Below, piece by piece: positions 34,216 to 43,671 of a stretch of 64,000 nt of DNA (position 1 is its first letter; each line of letters opens with the position of its first letter). The DNA comes from Glaesserella sp041817755. Lineage in GTDB: Bacteria; Pseudomonadota; Gammaproteobacteria; Enterobacterales; Pasteurellaceae. The DNA lies in contig NZ_JBGYBX010000030.1 of the NCBI RefSeq assembly GCF_041817755.1, forward strand, positions 28,532 through 92,531. The letters run 5' to 3'. The notes beneath the pieces were generated by a model. That model was given only the letters and a program-made list of their open reading frames with translations. It had not been told where the DNA came from and did not search any database. Position numbers and translations under genes: made by a program.

Positions 34216-35514
34216 TCAGATTTTCGCAGAATTTTGCAAATAGGCGATCGCTTCTTTTACCGCTTGCTCAGTTGCAGGCGGAAATACCATATTCGGGCGG
34301 ACTCGGCGCAAATGTTCGACAGCCTGAGCAATCGTTTCACAACCGCCGAATACAACCAACCAAACGACCGTTACCGCCGCGCTGCGCCCGTAACCTAAAG
34401 CACAACACACCAATACGGACGCATTGCGTTGTCGGCAACGTTCCACGGCCTGTGCCGCATAGGCTAAATCACCGACCTCCGGGGTTGCCATATCCAACAT
34501 CGGCACGCTGACATAATCTGCCGGCGGATGCAGGCAAGGATATTCTCCGCACATATCCACCACGGCATCGAACGCCTTGGCTTGAGTCACCGAACCGATA
34601 TAAACCCCTTGTTTCACTTCACTGTATTTCGCTTTGTTTCTCAACCAACAAGCGATATTTACTCGGATACAGATGAAGTTAGGGAATAATAGCCACGAAG
34701 AAGCGGCGGAGAGTTTGCCGTCTTGCTGTTTTTGGAAAACCCGAATGCCGCCCCAGCCGTGTGCGTAGGCAACCAGTCCCAACGCCAGACTTATCCAAAT
34801 AAACCATAACCATGCACCGCCGAAAAACGCCGGTATCGCCGTGAGTACGAAACCAATCAAATACAATCTCATTTGAGCCAAGCGGGAAGCCGTGATTGTC
34901 TGCCATTTTCGCAACGGGCTCGGCTGCTCATAAGGCAATGCCCAAACGACTAACCAACCGACCAATGCGCCCGTCGGTAAATCAATAAAGTGATGTTGAT
35001 AGGTGGTAAGAATAGAGACGGCGATTAATCCTAACCATAGCAGCAACGGAATACGCCACGTTTTCGGCAAATAGCGCCAATAAAACATGCCGACAATCAC
35101 CGTCAAAATAATATGTAAAGAAGGGGCTTGATTGTAAGGTTGATCAAAAGTGGCCAACGACGCAAACAAATAGCCTGAAATCCCCGTTGTTTCAGGTTTT
35201 GCCCAACTAAATTGCAACGGGAAAAGTAAAAAACACCCTACCGCAATCACTTGCGCCACGACTAAATGCGTGATGTAGCGGTGCAATTCCTGACGAGAGT
35301 GGGCAAAGAAAAAGGCAAGGGAATACATCACGTTGAGCGACCAATAAGGCACGATCGTCCAAGCTAAAAACGGAATATGTTGTTCCCACGCATAAACGAT
35401 TTCGGGTACGTCCGCCCGTTGTGCGGTAAACCAATTGCTCAAACCGTAACTGGCGTAAAACAACATGCCGACTGCCAGTAAATAACCTAAACGATGTCGC
35501 AAATGTTTCATCAT
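34216..35514 (-). CDS. ynbD: PAP2 / dual-specificity phosphatase fusion (YnbD-like)
   Basis: A 432-residue two-domain phosphatase. The N-terminal half is a polytopic PAP2 domain with APSLH near residue 131 and TTYQHHFIDLPTGALVGW near 170 (catalytic histidines). The C-terminal cytoplasmic part is a dual-specificity phosphatase domain with the P-loop CALGYGRSA (C-X5-R) near 368. This layout matches E. coli YnbD. DSP domains of this kind can dephosphorylate lipid phosphates such as phosphatidylglycerophosphate (PTPMT1), so it may finish a lipid made by the YnbA/YnbB-like enzymes (inference). Confidence 0.9.
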   Translation of the reverse strand: MMKHLRHRLGYLLAVGMLFYASYGLSNWFTAQRADVPEIVYAWEQHIPFLAWTIVPYWSLNVMYSLAFFFAHSRQELHRYITHLVVAQVIAVGCFLLFPLQFSWAKPETTGISGYLFASLATFDQPYNQAPSLHIILTVIVGMFYWRYLPKTWRIPLLLWLGLIAVSILTTYQHHFIDLPTGALVGWLVVWALPYEQPSPLRKWQTITASRLAQMRLYLIGFVLTAIPAFFGGAWLWFIWISLALGLVAYAHGWGGIRVFQKQQDGKLSAASSWLLFPNFICIRVNIACWLRNKAKYSEVKQGVYIGSVTQAKAFDAVVDMCGEYPCLHPPADYVSVPMLDMATPEVGDLAYAAQAVERCRQRNASVLVCCALGYGRSAAVTVVWLVVFGGCETIAQAVEHLRRVRPNMVFPPATEQAVKEAIAYLQNSAKI

Positions 35515-35579
35515 GGCCTTGCTCTCTTATTTGCAAAATAAAACGCAGAACCGACTGCTTGTCCGCCGCCACACGGCAT

Positions 35580-37331
35580 TTATTTTTTCACTGCCAAGCT
35601 GACGGTAAATATGCCGTCCTCATCAATCCATTGGTGAATTTTCTCAAAACCGGCTTTTTCAACCAGTTGATCCATTTCTTGTTGACTGCGACGGCGCATT
35701 ACCCAATCCGGACTGCCCTCTTTATGGCTGGTTAAACAGCGGGCGATCAGCTCCAACTGCGGGTGCCAAGGCTGACCGGTGTAAATCAAGTAACCGCCGG
35801 ATTCAATCGCATCACCGAATCCGTAAATCGAGTTCAATATTAAATCATTATCGGCAAACAGTTCATGTAAACCGGAGACAATTCCCAAGGTCGGACGAGG
35901 CGAAAGATCACGGTAATTGCTGCGATCATACGCATTCACTTCATCAAAGGTCACCACCTGTTGCAAATTGCGCTCTTCTATCAGTTTCCGCCCCGCCGCC
36001 ACGTTAATCGGGCTGTAATCCCGCAGACGGACTGAGTCGGGTAAACTTTCCTCCGTTAATGCGTCCAGCACATAGCGCCCGTGACCGGAAGCAATATCCA
36101 ATACATGAACCGGTTTACCCGCTTGGCGCAGTTTTGCCATTGCCATGTAAATCGCTTTGCCGATATTTACTTTGCGCTGCCGAATTCCGCGCCAACCGAT
36201 TGCATTCAAGTAATTTTTATCGACCATCAGCCCGAATTTATTCGTTCCCTGCGGCTCATTGTGATATACATAATCCAAAGTTGAACCCGAATCGTATCCC
36301 GTTTCTTTGCCGATTCTGAGTCCTTCGCTCCAATTAGCACCTAATTTCATCAACCAGCGATAAGCCGCCCAAAACGCCCCTCGCGGACTATACGGGGACA
36401 ACGGCGTTGCCAATTCATCCGCTTCGATACGGCTTTGGCTGTGAATATGCGCCTGCGTGACATCCACGACGGACAGCGGTTGATTAAAACGCTCACGGAT
36501 AAAACGGCGCATTTCTTTAAATGCCGCTTCCCGTTGCTCCTCTCCTAAGGTATCGTGATAAAAACCGTCTAATACATGGCGTTCTTTAATATGGCTGCCC
36601 AAACGATTGTAAAAATCGTGCTGAGGTTGATGATGCACGACCCAGTCACTCCCCGAAATCAGCAACTGAATCGGTGTGGTAATTGCCTGTGCATCAGCCA
36701 CTACTCTATCCGCCGCGTCATATAATCCGAGTAAAATACGTACGGAAATTGCACGAGCGATCAACGGGTCGTTGTTATAACTGTCTTGCCGCGCCTTATT
36801 GTGCGTCAGGTAGTGGGCTTTTACGTAACTGTTGACAAAGAAATTGCCTCGCCATTTATACATCAATTTCAATCCTGCTCGGGCGAACGGCACATACAAT
36901 TTCACTTTAAACGCCGGTGAAGCCAATACCGCACAACGAATTTTCGGTGCGTAATCATGCAGCCACGTCGACACCAACACCGCACCGACGCTTTGCGCAA
37001 TCACCGCAATATTTTCCGGCTGAATACCATATTCCCGCCCGATATGTTGAATAAAATCCTGAATATCGGAAACCGACGTCCCCAAACTCGGGCTGTCACC
37101 CCGCTCACCCGGGCTTAACCCGTGCCCGCGCGCATCCCAAGCAAAATAGGTAAAATCATCAAAACCCAGTTCATCGGCGACAAACATCATCCGTCCGGAA
37201 TGCTCGTGTCCGCGGTGAAATAACACTATCGCTTTGTCCTGACTACCGTCTTTTGCCGGGCGATAACGATAAAATAACTGCGTATTATCGGCTGTGGTAA
37301 AATATTTTTCCTGCTCAATGAGACTTTGCAT
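35580..37331 (-). CDS. ynbC: Alpha/beta hydrolase - methyltransferase fusion (YnbC-like)
   Basis: A 583-residue two-domain protein, close to E. coli YnbC in length (585). Residues about 20-300 are an alpha/beta hydrolase: FAWDARGHGLSPG near 64-76, nucleophile S114 in AQSVGA, and a late histidine in GFYHDTLGEE. The C-terminal half is a class I methyltransferase with VLDIASGHGRYVLDAL as the SAM motif. Neither substrate is known. In the cassette it could act on acyl chains and head group of the same lipid. ATG 37331 follows AAGGAG. The in-frame extension to 37412 would overlap ynbA. Confidence 0.9.
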   Translation of the reverse strand: MQSLIEQEKYFTTADNTQLFYRYRPAKDGSQDKAIVLFHRGHEHSGRMMFVADELGFDDFTYFAWDARGHGLSPGERGDSPSLGTSVSDIQDFIQHIGREYGIQPENIAVIAQSVGAVLVSTWLHDYAPKIRCAVLASPAFKVKLYVPFARAGLKLMYKWRGNFFVNSYVKAHYLTHNKARQDSYNNDPLIARAISVRILLGLYDAADRVVADAQAITTPIQLLISGSDWVVHHQPQHDFYNRLGSHIKERHVLDGFYHDTLGEEQREAAFKEMRRFIRERFNQPLSVVDVTQAHIHSQSRIEADELATPLSPYSPRGAFWAAYRWLMKLGANWSEGLRIGKETGYDSGSTLDYVYHNEPQGTNKFGLMVDKNYLNAIGWRGIRQRKVNIGKAIYMAMAKLRQAGKPVHVLDIASGHGRYVLDALTEESLPDSVRLRDYSPINVAAGRKLIEERNLQQVVTFDEVNAYDRSNYRDLSPRPTLGIVSGLHELFADNDLILNSIYGFGDAIESGGYLIYTGQPWHPQLELIARCLTSHKEGSPDWVMRRRSQQEMDQLVEKAGFEKIHQWIDEDGIFTVSLAVKK

Positions 37332-37348
37332 GAATGACTCCTTTATGC

Positions 37349-37945
37349 TTACGCTAAACCGTTTTTTACCCGTCTGTAACAGGTAATCACCAAGGCAACA
37401 CACGCCAACCACATAATAATCGTGAAACTGAAATGAAACTTACCGACTATGGCGTACCACAGCGCCAACGCACCGATAAAAAACGCCCGATCGCTTTTAC
37501 CGAAAGGCCCGTCATAGCGGCGCCCGTTATGACCGTGAACCTGACCAAGCACACCACAAAATTCCGTCAGTACCGCCAAGAAAATAAACAACCCGATTTG
37601 AAAGCCGTTAAACGGTGCAATAAAGGCAAACGGCAAATAGAGCGCCGCATCGGCAACAACATCCGTCAGTTCGTTTAAATAGCCGCCTAATTTTGATTGC
37701 CAATGAAATTCCCGCGCCAATATACCGTCAATCGCATTCAATGCCATCCGTAAGAAAAGCCAAATCGGTAACAACCAAAATAAAGCGGAAGAAAAAGAGA
37801 AAAGAGAAAGGAAAAGACCAAGAAAAACCGATACCCAAAAGGCAAAAAGCGTGACCTTATTTGCCGAGACTCCTTGTCGATCCAATTTTCGTGCAATCGG
37901 ACGGAGTAAATCTTGAAATTTCGGTTTAAGTGCGTAGATGCTCAT
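37349..37945 (-). CDS. ynbA: CDP-alcohol phosphatidyltransferase (YnbA-like)
   Basis: A 198-residue membrane enzyme of the CDP-alcohol phosphatidyltransferase family, which joins a CDP-diacylglycerol lipid to an alcohol. The motif reads NAIDGILAR-X8-GGYLNELTD near residues 68-93: the general DxxDGxxAR-X8-GxxxDxxxD pattern has Asn at the first and third acidic positions. I recall the same two changes in E. coli YnbA, so this is a property of the subfamily. ATG 37945 after GGGGTG is preferred to a GTG at 37954. First gene of the minus-strand cassette. Confidence 0.9.
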   Translation of the reverse strand: MSIYALKPKFQDLLRPIARKLDRQGVSANKVTLFAFWVSVFLGLFLSLFSFSSALFWLLPIWLFLRMALNAIDGILAREFHWQSKLGGYLNELTDVVADAALYLPFAFIAPFNGFQIGLFIFLAVLTEFCGVLGQVHGHNGRRYDGPFGKSDRAFFIGALALWYAIVGKFHFSFTIIMWLACVALVITCYRRVKNGLA

Positions 37946-37977
37946 CGTCAACACCCCGTAGAAGAAATATTGAATGC

Positions 37978-38007
37978 ATAGTAGCGGTTAATTTACCCCA
38001 AGATCAA
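37978..38007 (-). promoter_or_regulatory. Predicted promoter of the ynb-like cassette
   Basis: On the minus strand TTGATC (38007-38002) and TACTAT (37983-37978) are 18 bases apart, ending 33 bases before the ynbA ATG. Sequence match only. Confidence 0.38.
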
Positions 38008-38074
38008 GTAAATTCCACCGAAATTGATTTCAAAATCAAAAGAATAAAGATAATACAAAAAGAGCACACTATTA

Positions 38075-38106
38075 TTCCCTCCCCCTGTAAACAGGCGAGG
38101 GGGAAA
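38075..38106. terminator. GC-rich imperfect hairpin after yfiF
   Basis: TTCCCTCCCCCTGT can fold on ACAGGCGAGGGGGAA with small bulges in an otherwise AT-rich gap. It lies 31 bases beyond the yfiF stop. No clean T tract follows in either direction, so a terminator role is uncertain. Confidence 0.4.
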
Positions 38107-38136
38107 GAAAATAATCTATTTTATCTCTAAAATGAT

Positions 38137-39159
38137 TTAAATTTGATAATGCTGATACCACTGAGCCAGTAATATACCGGCGTTGACCGCCACGTTTAAA
38201 CCACTGTTTAACGGATTGGCGAAAGATAATTGCACTGTAGTATCTTCCGGATATTCTACGTCGTTTGCAACCGTTTCACTTAATACAAAAACAATTTTCG
38301 GATTTAATATAACTTTAGCTAAATTTTTAGCCTGTTTTTGACGGGTTAAATGAATAATTTGATAACCGGCTTGGCGTAATTGCGTTAACGCAATTTGTTT
38401 ATGTTTGGTTTCTAATGCATGAATAAATTCCAAACCGCCTTCGGCAACACGCGCCGCATGACTCGAATGCAAAATATCGTAGTTTTCAACAATAATGCCT
38501 TTGACGCCGTAAAACGCACAAGTACGTATCACACCGCCGATATTTTGGGCGTTATTGACACCGTCAAGCAAGACGAGACAATCTTGTTGGCGATTGGCTT
38601 GCAAATAGCCTTCCAGTGAATACGGTGCTGTTTTTTTGACCAATAAGCAGATTTCGCCGTGGTGTTCCGTTCCGGTGACCCGCTCCATTTCGTCTTTATC
38701 GACTACGTGATAGGCTTTTTTCTGTTCGGCTAAATAGCTGAGCAGATCGCCGGCTTTTTTCGCGCCCTCTACCGTTGCCCATAAGCGTACGATGGCTTCG
38801 GGACGTTGTTGAAACACGGTATGGCAAGCGTTTTCACCGTACACCTTCATTTCCGTGGCGCGATTATGGCGGATTTTTTCAGGCGCACGCGGAGAAAGCG
38901 GACCGGTTTTTTTCTCCGTCGTGCGGTTATCACCTTTTACGCGGATTTGCACAACACCGTCACCGCCGGCTTTTTTCCCTTCCGTCGGATAATTTAACGT
39001 GTCATGACGCTTTTCAGCGGTTGGTCGGACACGTTTATCTTGTCTCGGTTTACGTTTATCGTCGCGGTTTTCGCGAAAACCCGGTGATTTAAATTGCGGC
39101 TCATGGCGTTCGTCGACGGTTTTAAAACGGGGTTGGTTGGATTTGAATTTCATGTTCAT
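38137..39159 (-). CDS. yfiF: TrmH/SpoU-family RNA methyltransferase (YfiF-like)
   Basis: A 340-residue putative rRNA/tRNA 2'-O-methyltransferase of the SPOUT class. The first 100 residues are lysine/arginine-rich and low in complexity, as in E. coli YfiF (345). After a substrate-binding domain the trefoil-knot motifs follow: NNAQNIGGVIRTCAFYGVKGIIVEN near 208, a degenerate motif 2 FVLSETVANDVEYP near 286, and SFANPLNSGLNVAVNAGILL near 308. The RNA target is not known. A second ATG two codons in could be the start. Divergent from suhB. Confidence 0.9.
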   Translation of the reverse strand: MNMKFKSNQPRFKTVDERHEPQFKSPGFRENRDDKRKPRQDKRVRPTAEKRHDTLNYPTEGKKAGGDGVVQIRVKGDNRTTEKKTGPLSPRAPEKIRHNRATEMKVYGENACHTVFQQRPEAIVRLWATVEGAKKAGDLLSYLAEQKKAYHVVDKDEMERVTGTEHHGEICLLVKKTAPYSLEGYLQANRQQDCLVLLDGVNNAQNIGGVIRTCAFYGVKGIIVENYDILHSSHAARVAEGGLEFIHALETKHKQIALTQLRQAGYQIIHLTRQKQAKNLAKVILNPKIVFVLSETVANDVEYPEDTTVQLSFANPLNSGLNVAVNAGILLAQWYQHYQI

Positions 39160-39375
39160 AGGATGTTTCTGTCAATATCGGGAAGGAATAGGCAAAAGTA
39201 TAACAGAGATTTGCAAAATTCTTTAACAATCTCACCGCTTGTTGCTCCCGATCTATTGATTCAAGACGCGTTTTTCTTTGCTTAAGTAGCGCGAATTTGA
39301 TGACGGCTATTTCTTTATCCGACAACTTTATCTATAATCTTTATCCTTTTATGTTCTTTAAAATTCGGTGGAAAT

Positions 39376-40188
39376 ATGAATCCAATGTTAAACATCGCTA
39401 TTCGTGCGGCACGAAAAGCGGGCAATATTATTGCAAAAGGCTATGAGCAAGCGCCTCAAGACACACAAGTCACCCACAAAAGCTCAAACGATTATGTGAC
39501 GGAAATCGATAAAGCTGCCGAGGCGGCCATTATTGAGGTGATCCGTAAATCTTACCCTGAGCATTCGGTTGTCGGGGAAGAATCGGGCGTGTCTGCCGGT
39601 ACGAATACCGATGTGCAATGGGTGATCGATCCGCTGGACGGCACAACCAATTTTGTCAAACGCTTTCCGCATTTTGCCGTGTCTATCGGTATTCGCGTGA
39701 ACGGTCGAACCGAAGTCGGGGTCGTGTATGATCCGATTCGTAATGAATTGTTCACCGCCGTTCGCGGTGAAGGTGCGAAATTAAACGAATTCCGTTTACG
39801 CATTGATAATGATCGTCGTGATCTGGCTGCCGCCGTCTTGGCGACGGGCTTTCCGTTCAAAGCCGCTCAACATCGCCGTACACATTTAAATATGGTTGAA
39901 GCCTTAATGGATAACGGCGTTGCGGATTTCCGCCGTACCGGTTCGGCGGCATTGGATTTAGCCTATGTCGCAGCGGGTCGTGTAGACGGCTATTTTGAAA
40001 TCGGTTTGAAACCGTGGGATTGTGCGGCGGGTGATTTGATTGCCCGTGAAGCCGGTGCCTTAGTCACCAATTTTGTCGGCGGAACGGATTACTTAACGTC
40101 AGGCAACGTCGTGGCGGGTAATGCGCGTACGGTCAAAGAGATACTCAATACCATTCAACCGGTGTTGACCGAAGATTTAAAAAAATAA
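39376..40188 (+). CDS. suhB: Inositol-1-monophosphatase family protein SuhB
   Basis: Mg2+-dependent phosphatase of the inositol monophosphatase family, also known in E. coli as an rRNA transcription antitermination factor. The 270 residues match SuhB (267). Metal-binding motifs are GEESG near 69, WVIDPLDGTTNFV near 85 and WDCAAGDLIAREAGA near 215. A TATAAT at 39333-39338 is a likely -10. A paired-USS hairpin separates it from dxs. Confidence 0.95.
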   Translation: MNPMLNIAIRAARKAGNIIAKGYEQAPQDTQVTHKSSNDYVTEIDKAAEAAIIEVIRKSYPEHSVVGEESGVSAGTNTDVQWVIDPLDGTTNFVKRFPHFAVSIGIRVNGRTEVGVVYDPIRNELFTAVRGEGAKLNEFRLRIDNDRRDLAAAVLATGFPFKAAQHRRTHLNMVEALMDNGVADFRRTGSAALDLAYVAAGRVDGYFEIGLKPWDCAAGDLIAREAGALVTNFVGGTDYLTSGNVVAGNARTVKEILNTIQPVLTEDLKK

Positions 40189-40209
40189 TTGTTAACCCAA
40201 AGAACACCG

Positions 40210-40267
40210 ACAAGCGGTCGGTTCATCGCAGAATTTTGCAAAATGTCCGTCGAATCCCACCGCTTGT
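40210..40267 (+). repeat. Paired inverted USS between suhB and dxs
   Basis: ACAAGCGGT (40210-40218) faces ACCGCTTGT (40259-40267) over a 40-base AT-rich loop. The following T tract is weak, so it may attenuate rather than stop suhB transcription. Confidence 0.6.
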
Positions 40268-40309
40268 TTCGTTGTATCGTGTTCAAATTGTTGAAGAATA
40301 AAGATAAGT

Positions 40310-42163
40310 ATGATGCAAAAGACCTACCCTCTTTTAAGCCAAATCAATTCACCGGACGATTTGCGTTTACTGCCGAAAGAAAAATTACCACCGCTTTGTG
40401 ATGAATTGCGTGCTTATTTACTTGAATCCGTCAGCCAAACAAGCGGACATTTAGCCTCCGGTTTGGGCGCGGTAGAATTGACCGTGGCTTTGCATTATGT
40501 TTATCAAACGCCTTTTGACCAACTGATTTGGGATGTCGGCCACCAAGCTTATCCGCATAAAATTCTGACCGGTCGCCGCGATCAAATGCATACCATCCGC
40601 CAAAAAAACGGTTTACATCCTTTCCCATGGCGTGAAGAAAGCCCGTTTGACGTATTGAGTGTCGGACACTCCTCGACATCAATCAGCGCTGGGTTGGGCA
40701 TTGCCGTCGCCGCAGCAAAAGAAAATGCCGGGCGTAAAACCGTTTGCGTGATCGGCGATGGCGCCATTACCGCCGGTATGGCTTTTGAAGCAATCAATCA
40801 CGCCGGTTCCATTCATACCGATATGTTGGTGATCTTAAACGACAATGAAATGTCGATTTCGGAAAACGTCGGTGCCTTAAACAATCACCTCGCCCGTTTA
40901 TTCAGCGGCTCGCTCTACAGCACCTTACGCGAAGGCGGTAAAAAATTACTGTCCGGGCTTCCGCCGATTAAAGAATTCGTACGCAAAACGGAAGAACACG
41001 TCAAAGGTTTCGTCTCGCCGGTAGGCACCATGTTCGAAACCCTCGGTTTTAACTACATCGGTCCGATTGATGGACATGACATCGAAGAGTTAATTGCCAC
41101 CTTAAGCAACATGAGAAATCTTCCCGGTCCGCAATTTCTACATATCAAAACCAAAAAAGGCAAAGGCTATGCGCCTGCGGAAGAAGATCCGATCGGTTTC
41201 CACGGTGTACCGAAATTTGACCATACCAGCGGCAAATTACCGCAAACCAAATCGGCACCGACGTATTCCAACATTTTCGGCGATTGGTTATGCGAAATGG
41301 CGGAACGCGATGAAAAAATTATCGGCATCACGCCGGCAATGCGCGAAGGATCGGGAATGGTGGAATTCTCCAAACGTTTTCCTCAGCAATATTTTGACGT
41401 TGCCATTGCCGAACAACATGCCGTAACATTCGGTGCCGGGTTGGCGATTGCCGGTTACAAGCCGGTAGTAGCAATCTACTCCAGCTTTTTACAACGCGCC
41501 TACGATCAATTAATTCACGACGTTGCGATTCAAAACCTGCCGGTGATTTTTGCCATTGACCGTGCCGGCATTGTCGGTGCGGACGGACAAACGCACCAAG
41601 GTGCGTTCGATTTGAGTTTTATGCGCTGCATTCCGAACATGACCATTATGTGCCCGAGCGATGAAAATGAAATGCGCCAAATGCTCTACACGGCTTATTG
41701 TATGAATTCGCCGGTCGCGGTACGTTACCCGCGCGGCAATGCCCAAGGTGTTGAGTTGCAACCGATGCAAGCGTTGGAGATCGGCAAAGGCAAAGTGATT
41801 CGACAAGGTCAAAAAGTAGCTATTCTCAATTTCGGCACACTGTTAAACGAAGCCAAACAGGTTGCCGAAGCACAGGATTACACCTTAGTCGATATGCGTT
41901 TTGTCAAACCGCTTGATCATGCCTTGATTGAAACGTTAGCGGAAACGCATGATCTGCTCGTAACCTTGGAAGAAAACGCGATTCAAGGCGGAGCGGGAAG
42001 TTTCGTTAATGAATATTTGCAAATGATCGGCAAGATCAGACCGCTTGTGATGATTGGCATTCCGGATGTCTTTGTGCCACAGTCCACTCAAGCGGAAGCT
42101 TATGCCGATTTAGGCTTGGATGCGCAAGGCATTGCACACAAAATCCGCCAAGCGCTTAACTAA
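40310..42163 (+). CDS. dxs: 1-deoxy-D-xylulose-5-phosphate synthase
   Basis: Thiamine-diphosphate enzyme that condenses pyruvate and glyceraldehyde 3-phosphate, the first step of the MEP isoprenoid pathway. The 617 residues are full length. VGHQAYPHKILTGRRD near 77, the ThDP/Mg motif GDGAITAGMAFEAINHAG-X-NDN near 149-178, IAEQHAVTFGAGLA with the catalytic glutamate near 367, and the transketolase C-domain LVTLEENAIQGGAGS near 550. The start could also be the ATG at 40313. The ribosome site is weak. isp and xse genes that often sit beside dxs are absent. A strong bidirectional terminator follows. Confidence 0.97.
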   Translation: MMQKTYPLLSQINSPDDLRLLPKEKLPPLCDELRAYLLESVSQTSGHLASGLGAVELTVALHYVYQTPFDQLIWDVGHQAYPHKILTGRRDQMHTIRQKNGLHPFPWREESPFDVLSVGHSSTSISAGLGIAVAAAKENAGRKTVCVIGDGAITAGMAFEAINHAGSIHTDMLVILNDNEMSISENVGALNNHLARLFSGSLYSTLREGGKKLLSGLPPIKEFVRKTEEHVKGFVSPVGTMFETLGFNYIGPIDGHDIEELIATLSNMRNLPGPQFLHIKTKKGKGYAPAEEDPIGFHGVPKFDHTSGKLPQTKSAPTYSNIFGDWLCEMAERDEKIIGITPAMREGSGMVEFSKRFPQQYFDVAIAEQHAVTFGAGLAIAGYKPVVAIYSSFLQRAYDQLIHDVAIQNLPVIFAIDRAGIVGADGQTHQGAFDLSFMRCIPNMTIMCPSDENEMRQMLYTAYCMNSPVAVRYPRGNAQGVELQPMQALEIGKGKVIRQGQKVAILNFGTLLNEAKQVAEAQDYTLVDMRFVKPLDHALIETLAETHDLLVTLEENAIQGGAGSFVNEYLQMIGKIRPLVMIGIPDVFVPQSTQAEAYADLGLDAQGIAHKIRQALN

Positions 42164-42175
42164 ATTCTCCGAATG

Positions 42176-42205
42176 AAAAACCTCATAAGTTGTTATGAGG
42201 TTTTT
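42176..42205. terminator. Bidirectional terminator between dxs and ycjX
   Basis: AAAAACCTCATAA (42176-42188) pairs perfectly with TTATGAGGTTTTT (42193-42205), loop GTTG. A and T runs flank the stem so it works on both strands. Confidence 0.95.
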
Positions 42206-42210
42206 CGTTA

Positions 42211-43617
42211 CTAGTCCAACATATCCGCCAGAAGAAACTGCAATACAGCATCCATCCTTAAATGCGGTAACGGCTGGTCAAACTCGACCCGTCTCGGTTC
42301 AAACTGATCGAACTCAAATCGATGATACTGCCAATAACCGGCTTCGGGCAACCGTGCCGGCACACTGCCCGGATAAAGGGTAACCCGTTTTTTATCCGAT
42401 GAACGTATCCCTCGAATGGCTTTAAAACTTTGCCCGTTTTGGGTGGCGATCACCGATTCCGTCGCCCGAATCGCCGACACCGCCTGATAACCGGTTTCAA
42501 TTCCTTCAAATTCGGCATGTCTTCCGCCCTCTTGAACCAATTGGCGCATTAAACTCTCCAAATTCGGCAGCTGCTCGCCGGTAATATGATCCGCCTTCGT
42601 GGCAATAAATAATAATTTATCGATATTGGAGGAAAACAACCGACTAAACAACGAACGGTTGCCGTAATGAAAGTGTTTAAACAGTTGCTGTAAACCGATT
42701 TTCATTTCAATAAAGGCTTGTTGACTGTGATTCAACGGTGTCAGACAATCGGCAAGAATCACTTGTCGATCGAATTGCGAAAAATAATCTTCATAAAACG
42801 GCTTCACGATTTTTTGCTGATAATGCGTATAACGTTTTTTCAGCGTATGAAAAACACTATCGCTCGAACTTTTTTCCAACCGTTCCCATTCGTTTTCCGT
42901 TAGCTGAAGCAAAGGGAAAAATTGATAAACCGGCGCGCCGCGTTCGATATTCGGTAAGACAAATCGTCCCGGCTGAATATATTGCATCCCTGCCGCTTTG
43001 CATTGTAACAAATAGTCGGTATACATTTCACTTAACGCCGCCAGCCGGTTTTCGTCCGCTTTCGCCGTGAGATCCAACCGCTCGACCTGTTCCAACCACG
43101 GTGCCGCCAATTCCGCCCGAAGCCCTTTATGCACCGACTGCTGCGCTTGCGACCACGCTTTAAACGATTGGGAAAGTAGCGGTAAATCCAACAGCCATTC
43201 TCCCGGATAGTCAAAAATATCCAAGTAAAGTGTGCCGGTTTCTTTTAAATGACGCAGCAGACTGTCTTGTCGCTGATAACGAATGGCAAGCCGAATTTCA
43301 CTGATACCGGTGGTTGACGGACACCACGACGGCGGATCGTTTTCAAAACAAGCGCGATTTTTATCATATTCAAAACGCGGTACGGTTAAATCATGTTGTT
43401 CAACCCGCTTAACGGAAATAATCTGTCGATTACGTGCCGGTGCAAATAAATTGAGGTGTGCATTGTCGCCCGTATTAATATGTAAAAGTTGATCGACAAG
43501 ACTGGTGATAAATGCCGTTTTACCGCTACGGCTTAACCCCGTTACGGCAAGGCGGAGGTGATTATCCAAACCGCGTTGGACAAATTTATACAGTTGATTT
43601 TGAAGTTGATTAAACAT
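42211..43617 (-). CDS. ycjX: YcjX-like P-loop NTPase
   Basis: A 468-residue protein of the YcjX family (DUF463). The P-loop GLSRSGKTAFITS is near residue 27, and DIFDYPGEWLLDLPLL near 133 resembles the DxxG switch region of GTPases. FIATKADHI near 335 fits a (N/T)KxD base-specificity motif. In E. coli ycjX lies with ycjF and phage-shock genes and is stress-induced; the biochemical role is unknown. Here no ycjF follows: the gene converges on dxs and is preceded by a small secreted-protein gene. Confidence 0.9.
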   Translation of the reverse strand: MFNQLQNQLYKFVQRGLDNHLRLAVTGLSRSGKTAFITSLVDQLLHINTGDNAHLNLFAPARNRQIISVKRVEQHDLTVPRFEYDKNRACFENDPPSWCPSTTGISEIRLAIRYQRQDSLLRHLKETGTLYLDIFDYPGEWLLDLPLLSQSFKAWSQAQQSVHKGLRAELAAPWLEQVERLDLTAKADENRLAALSEMYTDYLLQCKAAGMQYIQPGRFVLPNIERGAPVYQFFPLLQLTENEWERLEKSSSDSVFHTLKKRYTHYQQKIVKPFYEDYFSQFDRQVILADCLTPLNHSQQAFIEMKIGLQQLFKHFHYGNRSLFSRLFSSNIDKLLFIATKADHITGEQLPNLESLMRQLVQEGGRHAEFEGIETGYQAVSAIRATESVIATQNGQSFKAIRGIRSSDKKRVTLYPGSVPARLPEAGYWQYHRFEFDQFEPRRVEFDQPLPHLRMDAVLQFLLADMLD

Positions 43618-43671
43618 GCTGTATCACACTAAAGTTTTAAAAAGAAAGGTGCAACACGTGCACCTTACCCC

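Noticed and set aside
37349..37945. Loss of catalytic residues in the CDP-alcohol transferase
   Set aside because: Asn replaces two of the usual acidic residues, but I recall the same residues in E. coli YnbA, so this is a subfamily trait and not decay.
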